DNA of 64,000 bases, taken from contig NZ_BOMB01000001.1 in assembly GCF_016861975.1 (NCBI RefSeq), positions 496,001-560,000 of the forward strand, given 5' to 3'. This document shows positions 1 to 7,842 of this stretch, in pieces. The notes beneath the pieces are model-generated. The model had not been told where the DNA came from. It did no database searches and worked only from the letters and a program-made list of their open reading frames with translations. This DNA comes from Actinocatenispora rupis (GTDB lineage Bacteria; Actinomycetota; Actinomycetes; Mycobacteriales; Micromonosporaceae). Numbering within the stretch: position 1 is the stretch's first letter; each line of letters begins with the position of its first letter. Both the position numbers and the translations under genes were made by a program.

Positions 1-617
1 CGGTGCGGGTGCGGCTCGACCACCACCACCCGCGACGCGCCGGCCAGTACGGCGACGCGCGCGGTGAGCAGCCCGACCGTACCGCCGCCGAGGACGGCGA
101 CCGTCGCGCCCGGGGCCACCTCGCCGCGCGACACCGCGCGTACCGCCACCGACAGCGGCTCCGCGAACGCCGCCACCGTCGCCGGGATCCCCGCGTACGC
201 CACGCAGCAGGACGCCGGGGCCAGCGCGTACTCGGCGAGCCCGCCGTCGCCCTGCTGGCCGAGCTGCCCGGACACCGCGCACATGTTGTACCGCCCGGCG
301 CGGCACCGGTCGCAGTTGCCGCAGGACATCGTGCCGTCGACCGCGACGGTGTCCCCGGGGGCGAACCCGGCGCCCGCCCCGGCCTCCTCGACCACCCCGA
401 CGAACTCGTGCCCCAGCGTCAGCGGCGCGCACCGCCCGGTCAGCGGGTGCGGCGTCAGCGGCGTCATCACCGGCCCCGCCGTGTACTCCTCGACGTCGGT
501 GCCGCACAGCCCGCACGCCAGCACCTTCAGCCGCAGCCAACCCGCCGGCGGCGCACCCGGATCGGGTACGTCCACGACGCGCACGTCGCCCCGGGCGTAC
601 CAGCGGGCGGCCCTCAC
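1..617 (-). CDS. Zinc-dependent alcohol/polyol dehydrogenase, C-terminus beyond window
   Basis: Medium-chain, Zn- and NAD(P)-dependent dehydrogenase of the butanediol/sorbitol dehydrogenase type, which oxidises a secondary alcohol or polyol. About 205 residues are in the window. Visible are the catalytic-zinc region (GLCGTD, then GHEFVGVVEEAG), the structural-zinc cluster CGNCDRCRAGRYNMC and the start of the Rossmann fold (LGGGTVGLL). The gene runs off the left edge, so the end of the cofactor and substrate domains is missing. The GTG start at 617 overlaps the stop of the upstream hydroxyacid dehydrogenase as GTGA, so the two are probably co-translated. The substrate cannot be read from this fragment. 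Confidence 0.85.
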   Translation of the reverse strand, partial: MRAARWYARGDVRVVDVPDPGAPPAGWLRLKVLACGLCGTDVEEYTAGPVMTPLTPHPLTGRCAPLTLGHEFVGVVEEAGAGAGFAPGDTVAVDGTMSCGNCDRCRAGRYNMCAVSGQLGQQGDGGLAEYALAPASCCVAYAGIPATVAAFAEPLSVAVRAVSRGEVAPGATVAVLGGGTVGLLTARVAVLAGASRVVVVEPHPH

Positions 618-1528
618 GGGAGCCGTACCACGTTGCGCAGGTCCTGCCCGGTGGCGAACCGGTGCAGCTGGTCGGCGACGAGCTTGCGGGCCCGCGGGTA
701 GAACGCGGCCGAACCGCCGGCCACGTGCGGGGTGATGAGCACGCCCGGATGTGTCCACAGTGGATGGTCGGCGGGCAGCGGCTCCGGGTCGGTCACGTCC
801 AGCGCGGCGCGCAGCCGGCCCGTCGCGGTCTCCGCGGCGAGCGCGTCGGTGTCCAGCGTCCCGCCGCGGCCGACGTTCACCACCAGCGCGCCGTCCGGCA
901 GCGCCGCCATCAGCCGCGCGTCGAACAACCCGGCCGTACTCGCCGACTGCGGCAGGACCAGTACGACGATGTCGGCGTCCGGGAGCAGGTCCGGCAGCTC
1001 GGCCACGCCGTGCACCCGCTCCTCCGGCCGGGCACTGCTCGCCACCCGTACGACGGTCGCCTCGCAGGCCAGCAGCCGCCGCTCCAGCGCCTTGCCGATC
1101 GACCCGTACCCGACGACCACCACCCGGCTGTCCGCCAGCGACCGCGTGTAGTGCGCGTCCCAGCGGCGCTCCCGCTGGTCGTCCACCCACGTCGGCAGGT
1201 CCCGCTGCGCGGCGAGGACCAGCCCCAGCGCGTGCTCCGCCGTACTGGCGTCGTGCAGCCCGCGCCCGTTGCACAGCTCCACCCCGGGACGCAGCGCCGG
1301 CAGGACCGTCTCGTACCCGGCGGTCAGGACCTGGACCACCTTCAGCCGCGGCATCCGCGCGAGCGCGGCGACCCCGGCGGGCCGCCCGTACGGCGCGACG
1401 TAGAACGTCACGTCGGAGACGTCGGCGGGCGGATCGCCCGTGCCGTCCCAGACGTCCACGCGCAGGGTGGCCGGCCAGCCGCCCATCGTCTCCCGCAGAT
1501 CCCACGGCACCAGTGCGTACTCACCCAT
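614..1528 (-). CDS. D-isomer-specific 2-hydroxyacid dehydrogenase
   Basis: 304-residue NAD(P)-dependent dehydrogenase of the phosphoglycerate/glyoxylate reductase family, reducing a 2-keto acid or oxidising a D-2-hydroxy acid. The nucleotide-binding motif VVVVGYGSIGKALERRL lies near the middle. The family segments NVGRGGTLDTDAL and DPEPLPADHPLW follow, and the catalytic histidine sits in TPHVAGGS. Length is normal for the family. It is translationally coupled to the downstream alcohol dehydrogenase by a GTGA overlap, so the pair may act in successive oxidation or reduction steps. The substrate is not identifiable. Confidence 0.88.
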   Translation of the reverse strand: MGEYALVPWDLRETMGGWPATLRVDVWDGTGDPPADVSDVTFYVAPYGRPAGVAALARMPRLKVVQVLTAGYETVLPALRPGVELCNGRGLHDASTAEHALGLVLAAQRDLPTWVDDQRERRWDAHYTRSLADSRVVVVGYGSIGKALERRLLACEATVVRVASSARPEERVHGVAELPDLLPDADIVVLVLPQSASTAGLFDARLMAALPDGALVVNVGRGGTLDTDALAAETATGRLRAALDVTDPEPLPADHPLWTHPGVLITPHVAGGSAAFYPRARKLVADQLHRFATGQDLRNVVRLP

Positions 1529-1568
1529 GGCCGCCGATCCTACGGTCCGCCCCGGCGGCCCGGCCCCG

Positions 1569-3704
1569 TCAGGTCGCCAGCAGCTGCTCGATGTGCGCCG
1601 GCTCGGCGGGCCGCCCGTACAACCAGCCCTGGCCGTGCTCGGCGCCCAGCTCGCGCAGCCGGTGCGCCTGCCGCCGGGTCTCCACCCCGCTCGCGGTCAC
1701 GGTCAGGTCGAGGGTGTGCGCCAGCGACATCAGCGCCCGGACGATCGCCAGGTCCGCCCGGTCCGGGTGGGCCGGGGCGTCGAAACTCCCCGTGAACGAG
1801 CGGGCCAGCTTGATCCCGTGCACCGGCGCGTGCCGCAGGTGCGCGAGGTTCGAGTAGCCGGTGCCGAAGTCGTCGATGACGATCCGTACCCCGTCCTCGC
1901 ACAGCGTGCGCAGCGCCGCGGTCGGCTCGGCGCCCATCAGCGCCCGCTCCGTCAGCTCCAGCTGCAACAGCCCGGCCGGCAGCCCGGATCCGGCCAGCGC
2001 CGCCCGTACGTCGTCGACCAGGCTCGCGCCGCACACCTCCCGCACCGCCAGGTTCACGCTCACCTGCGGGGCCCAGCCGTACCGGTCGAGCCAGGCCCGG
2101 GCCTGCCGGCACGCCGCCGACAGCACCCACCGGCCCAGCGGTACGACGAGGCCGGTCTCCTCGGCGAGCCCGAGGAACGCGTCCGGCCCCAGCAGCCCCA
2201 ACCGCGGATGCCGCCAGCGCACCAGCGCCTCGACCCCGGTCAGCCGCAGGTCCGTCAGATCCACCACCGGCTGGTACGCCAGCGTGAACTCCTCGGCCCG
2301 CAGCGCGCCCGGCAATGCCTCGGAGAGCTGGTGGCGGGCGGCCTGTGCCGCGTCACGCTCCGAGTCGAACGTGGCCCAGCGGCCCTTGCCGGCCGCCTTC
2401 GCCCAGTACAGGGTGATGTCGGCGGCGCGCATCACCTCGGCCGGATCGGTACCGAAGGTGGCGCGCTCGACGACGCCGATGCTGGCGGACACGGCCAGTT
2501 CGTGCCCGGCCACCGCCACCGGCGAGTCGAGCGCCGCGAGGATCCGCTCGGCCAGCTCGACCAGCTCCGCCTCGCCCGTCGAGTCGGCCCGCAGGACGAC
2601 GAACTCGTCGCCGCCGAGCCGGGCCAGCAGGCTGTCCGGGCCGACCGCGTCGGCGAGCCGGCCGGCGACCACCCGCAGCAGCTCGTCGCCGACCGGATGG
2701 CCCAGGCTGTCGTTGATGATCTTGAAGCCGTCCAGGTCGAGGAAACACACCCCGAGCCGCTCCGCCGGCGCCGTACGGTCGAAGGCCCGGTGCAGCCGCT
2801 CCGTGAACAGCGTCCGGTTCGCCAGGCCGGTCAACGCGTCGTGCGTCGCCTGGTACGTCAGCGTCTCCGCCAGCTCGTGCCGCCGCGTGTTGTCCTCGCC
2901 CATCGCCACCAGGTAGCTCGGCCGGCCCTCCTGGTCGCGGACCACCGAGACCGCGAGCCCGCCCCACAGCACGCGGCCGTCGTCCGTCACGAACCGCTTC
3001 TCGGTACGGATCCGGTCCGCCGCGCCGGTCGCCACCCGCTGGTAGATCAGCTCCCGCAGCCCGACCGCGTCGTCCGGATGTACCAGCTCGAACACGTCGC
3101 GGCCGCGCAGCCGTTCCGGTGGCGCGCCGAGCATCGCGGCCAGCGCCGGGTTCGCCTCCAGGATGTGCCCGGTCAGGTCGCCCAGCGCGATGCCCGTCGC
3201 GGCGCACGTGAACACCGCGCGGAACCGTGCCTCCGTCGCCCGCAGCGCCCGCTCCGCCCGCGTCTGCGCGGCCATCGCCGCCTGCCGGATCGACTCCTGC
3301 TCGGTCAGCGTCCGGTCCCGCAGGGCCGCGGCGAAACCGCTCGCCAACCCGGCGAGTACGGACGGACGGGCCGCGGCGCGGTCCGCCGGCAGCATCCCGC
3401 CGAGCGCGACCAGGCTGCGCGCCAACGTTTCCGGCGCGGTGAAGTGCGCGGCGACCAGGGCCCGTCCCACCTCCGTACCGGCGGCGCGGGCGGCGGGCGC
3501 GTCGAGTGGCGCGGCCAGCAGCCGGGCCGCCAGCGGGCGCAGGTGCCGGGCCAGCTCCGGCCGGGTCAACGAGACGAAGCTGGTACCGGCGATCGCCGCG
3601 GCCCAGGCGTCCGCCAACCGGGCGGGGGTGGGACGGGCGGCCTCGGCAGGAACGTGCCGGCGGGTACGGGATGCTGCCGGGCGGCGCCGCGCGCCGGAAC
3701 TCAC
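1569..3704 (-). CDS. PAS-GGDEF-EAL cyclic-di-GMP protein, EAL domain probably inactive
   Basis: 711-residue composite protein. An alanine-rich helical N-terminus (about 1-150) is followed by a PAS domain (about 155-275), a GGDEF domain (about 285-440) and an EAL domain (about 455-705). The diguanylate cyclase signature is intact (LARLGGDEFVVL), but no correctly spaced RxxD inhibitory site is visible. The EAL domain keeps EALVRW, VSVNL, ELTE, DDFGTGYSNL and QGWL. However, the usual KID reads KLA (KLARSF) and the usual AEGVE reads ASGVE, which removes two residues important for phosphodiesterase activity. No membrane segment is seen. The GTG start at 3704 overlaps the upstream methyltransferase stop (GTGA), which fixes the start. 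Confidence 0.9.
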   Translation of the reverse strand: MSSGARRRPAASRTRRHVPAEAARPTPARLADAWAAAIAGTSFVSLTRPELARHLRPLAARLLAAPLDAPAARAAGTEVGRALVAAHFTAPETLARSLVALGGMLPADRAAARPSVLAGLASGFAAALRDRTLTEQESIRQAAMAAQTRAERALRATEARFRAVFTCAATGIALGDLTGHILEANPALAAMLGAPPERLRGRDVFELVHPDDAVGLRELIYQRVATGAADRIRTEKRFVTDDGRVLWGGLAVSVVRDQEGRPSYLVAMGEDNTRRHELAETLTYQATHDALTGLANRTLFTERLHRAFDRTAPAERLGVCFLDLDGFKIINDSLGHPVGDELLRVVAGRLADAVGPDSLLARLGGDEFVVLRADSTGEAELVELAERILAALDSPVAVAGHELAVSASIGVVERATFGTDPAEVMRAADITLYWAKAAGKGRWATFDSERDAAQAARHQLSEALPGALRAEEFTLAYQPVVDLTDLRLTGVEALVRWRHPRLGLLGPDAFLGLAEETGLVVPLGRWVLSAACRQARAWLDRYGWAPQVSVNLAVREVCGASLVDDVRAALAGSGLPAGLLQLELTERALMGAEPTAALRTLCEDGVRIVIDDFGTGYSNLAHLRHAPVHGIKLARSFTGSFDAPAHPDRADLAIVRALMSLAHTLDLTVTASGVETRRQAHRLRELGAEHGQGWLYGRPAEPAHIEQLLAT

Positions 3705-4507
3705 GGCTTTCGCCCGACCCCGGCGTAGCTGCAGAACCGCTCCGGCCGCGCCGGCACCTCGTCGGCCTCGTCCGGCCGCCACAGCGGGAGGAACACCACG
3801 CCCGGCTCGACCGGCTCGAACCCGTCGAACAGCGCCGCCACCTCGTCCCGGGTACGCGCGGTCAACGGGTTCGCCGTGTCCGCGTACAGCCGGAGCATCG
3901 CGTCGGACTCCGCGGTCCGCCCGTCGCCGGTGCCGTGCGATATCGCCAGCAGGCTGCCCGGCGCGAGCGCCCGCCCGTACCGCCGGACCAGGTCCGCGGG
4001 ATCGTCCGCGGGGCCCACGAAGTGCAGCAGCGCCACCATGAGCAGCGCCACCGGCCGGTCCAGGTCCAGCGTGGCGCGCAGCCCGTCGTCGGCGAGCAGC
4101 CGCTCCGGCTCGCGCACGTCCGCCTCCACCACCACCGTGTACGGGTCGTCGGCGAGCAGCGCGCGGCTGTGCGTCACCGCGACCGGGTCGGTGTCCACGT
4201 ACGCCACGCGGGCCTGCGGGTCGATGGCGCGGGCCACCTCGTGCACGTTGCCGACGGTCGGGATGCCCGAGCCGATGTCGAGGAACTGCCGGACCCCCGA
4301 GTCGAGCGCGAACCGTACGGCGCGGCGCAGGAACGCGCGGTTGGCCCGCATCACCGCCGGCAGCTCGGGGATGATCCCGATGGCGGCCTGCGCCGCGGCC
4401 CGGTCCGGCGCGAAGTTGTGCGAGCCGCCGAGAAAGTAGTCGTACATCCGGGCGGCGCTCGGCAGGTCGAGGTCGATCTGTTCGGGTGCCCAGCTCGGCC
4501 GCTCCAC
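3701..4507 (-). CDS. DUF574 (PF04672) SAM-dependent methyltransferase
   Basis: 268-residue member of the actinobacterial DUF574 methyltransferase family. Characteristic segments are the start VERPSWAPEQIDL, then SAARMYDYFLGGSHNFA, the SAM-binding FLDIGSGIPTVGNVHE and the acidic strand VAYVDTDPVAV. These proteins are abundant in actinomycetes and their substrates are mostly unknown. An upstream ATG at 4627 would add about 40 Arg-rich residues with no family counterpart. GTG 4507, preceded by GGAGGG, is the better start. It is the first gene of a coupled pair with the PAS-GGDEF-EAL gene. Confidence 0.9.
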   Translation of the reverse strand: MERPSWAPEQIDLDLPSAARMYDYFLGGSHNFAPDRAAAQAAIGIIPELPAVMRANRAFLRRAVRFALDSGVRQFLDIGSGIPTVGNVHEVARAIDPQARVAYVDTDPVAVTHSRALLADDPYTVVVEADVREPERLLADDGLRATLDLDRPVALLMVALLHFVGPADDPADLVRRYGRALAPGSLLAISHGTGDGRTAESDAMLRLYADTANPLTARTRDEVAALFDGFEPVEPGVVFLPLWRPDEADEVPARPERFCSYAGVGRKP

Positions 4508-4818
4508 CCTGAAATCCCTCCGCCTGGTGCGCTTCGGACGTACCGGCTCGAATGATAATGCCCGGATCGGCCGGTACCGGCCGGCGGATCGGACAGTCAG
4601 CCGTCCGGGTCGCCAAACCCGGCGCACCGCCCGTCTTGTCGCATTGGTCCGTCCCGGCCGCGCCAGGGCCCGCGCGTCCTGCCCGCACCCCGTCGAACCA
4701 GGTCAGCGCCGGTACCGGCGGGCCACGCCGCTCGGGTTGCGCCCGTCCCCGGCGGCTGGCGTACGGTCGGACCGGTGGCGCGGTCCCGCCGTACGTCCCG
4801 ACGGGGTACCGCGTGTCG
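4508..4818. other. 311-bp gene-free stretch upstream of the methyltransferase
   Basis: No convincing coding sequence lies here; open frames are Arg/Pro-rich shadows. On the minus strand it contains the -10-like TATCAT (forward 4552-4557) for the methyltransferase operon and a perfect 16-bp palindrome just upstream of it. The remainder, toward the RNA methyltransferase stop, is GC-rich with no clear terminator. Confidence 0.5.
4552..4583 (-). promoter_or_regulatory. Possible promoter with palindromic operator
   Basis: Reading the minus strand, TATCAT (4557-4552) fits the actinobacterial -10 pattern TANNNT, about 45 bases upstream of the GTG start at 4507. Where the -35 would lie there is a perfect 16-bp palindrome, CGGCCGGTACCGGCCG, at 4568-4583. 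An operator overlapping the -35 is plausible; no cognate regulator is evident. Confidence 0.4.
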
Positions 4819-5631
4819 TCAGGCGGTGGGGGAGCGGCGCTGGCGGGCCGCCTCGTACAGGACGAGGCTGCCGGCGGTGGCGGCGTTGAGGGAACTCGCG
4901 GCGCCGCCGATCGGGATGCGCAGCATCGCGTCGCAGGCGTCGCGCCAGGCGGCGGACAGGCCGGTCGTCTCGTTGCCGACGACGAGCACGGTCGGTCCGG
5001 TCAGGTCGGTGGCGTCGACGTCGGCGGCACCGGTCTCGTCCGTACCGAGCAGCCGTACGGGCAGGCCGCCGGTACGGAGCCGGTGCACCCAGGCGACGAC
5101 GTCGCGCTGCTCGCACCGCACCACCGGTACGGCGAAGACGGAGCCGGTGGAGGCCCGGACGGCGCGCGGATCGTACGGGTCGGCGGCGTGTCCGGTGACG
5201 ACCACGCCGGACGCCCCGAACGCGTCCGCGGACCGGACGAGCGTGCCGACGTTGCCGGGGCTGGTGGGCCGGTCGAACACGACGGCGAGCAGCCCGGGAC
5301 CGGCCGGTACGCGGGCGAGGTCGTCGGCGCCGAGCCGGGCCACGGCGACGAGTTCCGGTGGGCCGTCGCCCTTCTCACCGAGTTCGGCGAGCAGGTCGGG
5401 CGCCACCTCGACGACCTCGGCGTCGGAGCTGGCGACGGTGTCGGCGGCCCACGACGACAGCCGGCGGCCGGCGGGACGCAGCACCGCCTCGACGGGCCAG
5501 CGGTGCCGGACCGCGATCGTGATCGGGCGTACGCCCTGGACGAGGAAGCGTCCGCTGCGGGTGCGCTTCGTCCGGTTCGTCAGCAGCGCCTGCCACTGCT
5601 GGAACCGCGCGTCCCGGGTCCTGACCGCCAT
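4819..5631 (-). CDS. TrmH/SpoU-family RNA 2'-O-methyltransferase
   Basis: 270-residue SPOUT-class methyltransferase that transfers a methyl group from SAM to a ribose 2'-OH of tRNA or rRNA. The N-terminal substrate-binding part contains RSGRFLVQGVRPI. The C-terminal knotted domain carries the three SpoU motifs: NVGTLVRSADAFGASGVV, VLVVGNETTGLS and LRIPIGGAASSLNAATAGSL (including the conserved N in SLNAA). ATG 5631 is chosen; a GTG two codons upstream (5637) is an alternative. The upstream gene diverges and its start is only about 40 bases away. The exact RNA target is not deducible. Confidence 0.9.
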   Translation of the reverse strand: MAVRTRDARFQQWQALLTNRTKRTRSGRFLVQGVRPITIAVRHRWPVEAVLRPAGRRLSSWAADTVASSDAEVVEVAPDLLAELGEKGDGPPELVAVARLGADDLARVPAGPGLLAVVFDRPTSPGNVGTLVRSADAFGASGVVVTGHAADPYDPRAVRASTGSVFAVPVVRCEQRDVVAWVHRLRTGGLPVRLLGTDETGAADVDATDLTGPTVLVVGNETTGLSAAWRDACDAMLRIPIGGAASSLNAATAGSLVLYEAARQRRSPTA

Positions 5632-5668
5632 GGTCACCGAACCTACCGGTGCGGGGATACTGGCCGTC

Positions 5669-6529
5669 GTGGCGGGCAGGCGACGGGACACGACCCGACG
5701 GTACGAGGTCGACACCGGGGTGGCGGAGCTGGTCCCGGACGGCGACGGGCGCGACGCGTACACGGTGCTGCTGGACTCGGCGCCGCAGTCGCACGTGGAC
5801 CTGGCCGACCCGACCCGGCTGGACTTCGAGTACGTGCGGCGGATCGGGCACGTGGTGGACCTGACGGGCGAGCCGGGCGCGCCGCTGTCGGTGCTGCACC
5901 TGGGCGGCGGCGGCCTGACCCTTCCGCGGTACGTGGCGGCCACCCGGCCGCGGTCCCCGCAGCGCGTGGTGGAGAAGGACGGGGCGCTGGTCGAGCTGGT
6001 CCGGGCCGAGCTGCCGCTGGCGCGGGACTGCCGGCCGCGGATCCGCGTCGGCGACGCCCGCGAGGTGCTGGGTACGTTGCGGGCCGGCCAGTTCGACCTG
6101 GTCGTCGCCGACGTGTACGCCGGGGCGGCGATCCCGCTGGACCTCACCACCGTGGAGTACGTGCGGGAGGTGGACCGGGTGCTGCGGCCCGGCGGCCGCT
6201 ACGTGGCGAACGTGGCGGACGGTGCCGGCTGCGCGTTCGCCCGCTCGCAGGCGGCGACGATCCGCGCGGTGTTCGGCGAGGCGCTGCTGGTGGGCGACGC
6301 CGCGGTGCTGCGCGGCCGCCGCTTCGGCAACCTGGTACTCGTCGCCGCGCACCGTGCGCTGCCGGTACCGGAGCTGACGCGGCTGGCGGCGGGCGACGCG
6401 TTCCCGGCGCGGGTGGTGGCGGGGGAGGCGCTGGAGCGGTTCACCGGCGGCGCCGCGGTCGTCACGGACGCGACGCTCGGCGACGCCGCGCCGGCCCCGG
6501 CACCGCCGCGCGGCCCGTTCGCCCGCTGA
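5669..6529 (+). CDS. Spermidine-synthase-like / class I SAM methyltransferase-fold protein
   Basis: About 286 residues with a Rossmann methyltransferase fold like the spermidine synthase family. It has SVLHLGGGGLTLPRYVA (motif I), VVEKDGALVELVR (acidic strand), GDAREVLGTL and FDLVVADVYAGAAIP, followed by LRPGGRYVANVAD. Such stand-alone actinobacterial proteins are usually annotated as spermidine synthases or fused-MFS/methyltransferase relatives; a true polyamine role is unproven. GTG 5669 is used because upstream sequence is shared with the divergent gene; ATG 5630 is possible and would overlap that gene's start. A strong bidirectional terminator follows the stop. Confidence 0.75.
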   Translation: MAGRRRDTTRRYEVDTGVAELVPDGDGRDAYTVLLDSAPQSHVDLADPTRLDFEYVRRIGHVVDLTGEPGAPLSVLHLGGGGLTLPRYVAATRPRSPQRVVEKDGALVELVRAELPLARDCRPRIRVGDAREVLGTLRAGQFDLVVADVYAGAAIPLDLTTVEYVREVDRVLRPGGRYVANVADGAGCAFARSQAATIRAVFGEALLVGDAAVLRGRRFGNLVLVAAHRALPVPELTRLAAGDAFPARVVAGEALERFTGGAAVVTDATLGDAAPAPAPPRGPFAR

Positions 6530-6534
6530 CCCGA

Positions 6535-6566
6535 CCCGCCGGCCCCTTCGGATGGGGGCCGGCGGG
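6535..6566. terminator. Bidirectional hairpin terminator
   Basis: Perfect 12-bp inverted repeat, CCCGCCGGCCCC (6535-6546) and GGGGCCGGCGGG (6555-6566), with an 8-base loop. It lies between two convergent genes (stops at 6529 and 6577), the expected place for a shared terminator. There is no U-run, as is common in actinomycetes. Confidence 0.75.
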
Positions 6567-6576
6567 ACGCGGCCGG

Positions 6577-7734
6577 TCAGAACGGGGTGAGCGTGAGGGT
6601 CAGGTCGGTCGGCCCGGTGTCCTGGATGTACGAGGCGAAGCCGGCGACGTCGTCGAACGGGAACCCGTACGCCTTGCCGTCCGCGGTGTGCGCGTGCATG
6701 ATCCGCGCGTAGTGGTTGGTGACGTCGCCCGCGTAGAAGCCGCCCGGGTCGGTGGTCGGCTGGTCGGCCGTGCTCAGCAGCGTGGACCGGTTGAACCCGG
6801 CGCCGAGTACCGCCGCGACCGGCCCGGTCTTCCCGTCGTTCGGTGCGGCGAGCTTGCCCGCACAGTAGAAGACGTCCAATGTGGACGGTTTGGCGAAGCC
6901 GGCCACCCCGCCGTCGAACGCGAGCGTGTCGCCCGACACCCGCCCCGTGTACGTCCCCGAGTCCGTCTTGACGGTCAGGTCCTCACCCGCGTACTTCGAC
7001 CACACGGAGCCGATGTAGCCGTCGAAGTAGTCCGCGGCGAACGCGCCGGTCTCGATGCCGTGCCCGGGCGCGATCACGCGCAGGTCGTCGACGACGAGCC
7101 CGCCGTACCCGGGCTGGGCGGCCAGGTCGGCGAAGATCGCCTGCCGGCCGCCGTCGGCCAGCGTGCCGGTCGTCTGGTCGGCGGATCCGCGCAGCCGCAA
7201 CGACAGCGGGATGCCGAACATGTCCACCGCGGTGGTGTTGCAGTACATCCCGGTGTCGTTGAACGTGAACTCGCAGAAGTCGTGCAGCACCCGGTAGTTC
7301 GGGTCGCCCGACACCCATCCCGCCGGGTACGCCAGCCCCGGGTTGCCGTTGCCGTCCGCCACCGCCTTGAACTTCAGCGGATCGCCGATGGCCACGTAGA
7401 TCCGGCCGGACATGCGCGGCAGCTGGATCGTCGTGTCGCCGTCCCCGGCGAGCGGGATCGAGTAGTCCGTGAAGCCGTCGGATCCGTTGTCGGACAAGGA
7501 AACCGGGTGCAGGACGCCGTCGGCGGTGGCGTGCGACTGGGCGCCGCTGGCGAGGTCCACGCCCACCACGTACAACCGGACCGCGCCGTTGGCGTACTTG
7601 TTGGTGTGGTTGGCGATCGTCACCGGCAGCGTGGCCGGCGTGTGCGGGACGGTGCCGGCCGCGGCGCGCGTACCGAGGGCGGTGAGCAGTGGTGCGGCGG
7701 CGAGCCCGCCGAGCAGGGATCTGCGGGTCAGCAT
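6577..7734 (-). CDS. Secreted GH64 endo-beta-1,3-glucanase
   Basis: 385-residue secreted glucanase of family GH64 (laminaripentaose-producing type), cutting beta-1,3-glucans such as fungal cell-wall glucan. The N-terminus TRRSLLGGLAAAPLL followed by an Ala-rich stretch is a Tat-like signal peptide. Catalytic acids are inferred as Glu in HDFCEFTFND (about 155) and Asp in VDMFGIPL (about 171); their 16-residue spacing matches the Glu/Asp pair known from this family. GAAAGGAG precedes ATG 7734. It is last in the LacI-GH16-GH64 operon, separated from GH16 by a repeat-rich 108-bp spacer. Confidence 0.9.
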   Translation of the reverse strand: MLTRRSLLGGLAAAPLLTALGTRAAAGTVPHTPATLPVTIANHTNKYANGAVRLYVVGVDLASGAQSHATADGVLHPVSLSDNGSDGFTDYSIPLAGDGDTTIQLPRMSGRIYVAIGDPLKFKAVADGNGNPGLAYPAGWVSGDPNYRVLHDFCEFTFNDTGMYCNTTAVDMFGIPLSLRLRGSADQTTGTLADGGRQAIFADLAAQPGYGGLVVDDLRVIAPGHGIETGAFAADYFDGYIGSVWSKYAGEDLTVKTDSGTYTGRVSGDTLAFDGGVAGFAKPSTLDVFYCAGKLAAPNDGKTGPVAAVLGAGFNRSTLLSTADQPTTDPGGFYAGDVTNHYARIMHAHTADGKAYGFPFDDVAGFASYIQDTGPTDLTLTLTPF

Positions 7735-7769
7735 CGTGTCGCTCCTTTCACTGGTCCGGTCGGCCGGTT

Positions 7770-7842
7770 CCGGTCAACTGGGCCCGGCCCACCGGCTCCG
7801 GTTGACGGGGCCGGCCAACCGGGTCCGGTCGACCGGGGCCGG
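7770..7842. repeat. Three degenerate 17-18 bp direct repeats between GH16 and GH64
   Basis: Copies CCGGTCAACTGGGCCCGG (7770-7787), CCGGTTGACGGGGCCGG (7798-7814) and CCGGTCGACCGGGGCCGG (7825-7842) recur with a 27-28 bp period between the GH16 stop and the GH64 start. Each is nearly self-complementary, so the transcript could fold into serial hairpins that lower downstream expression or protect the upstream RNA. Confidence 0.6.
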
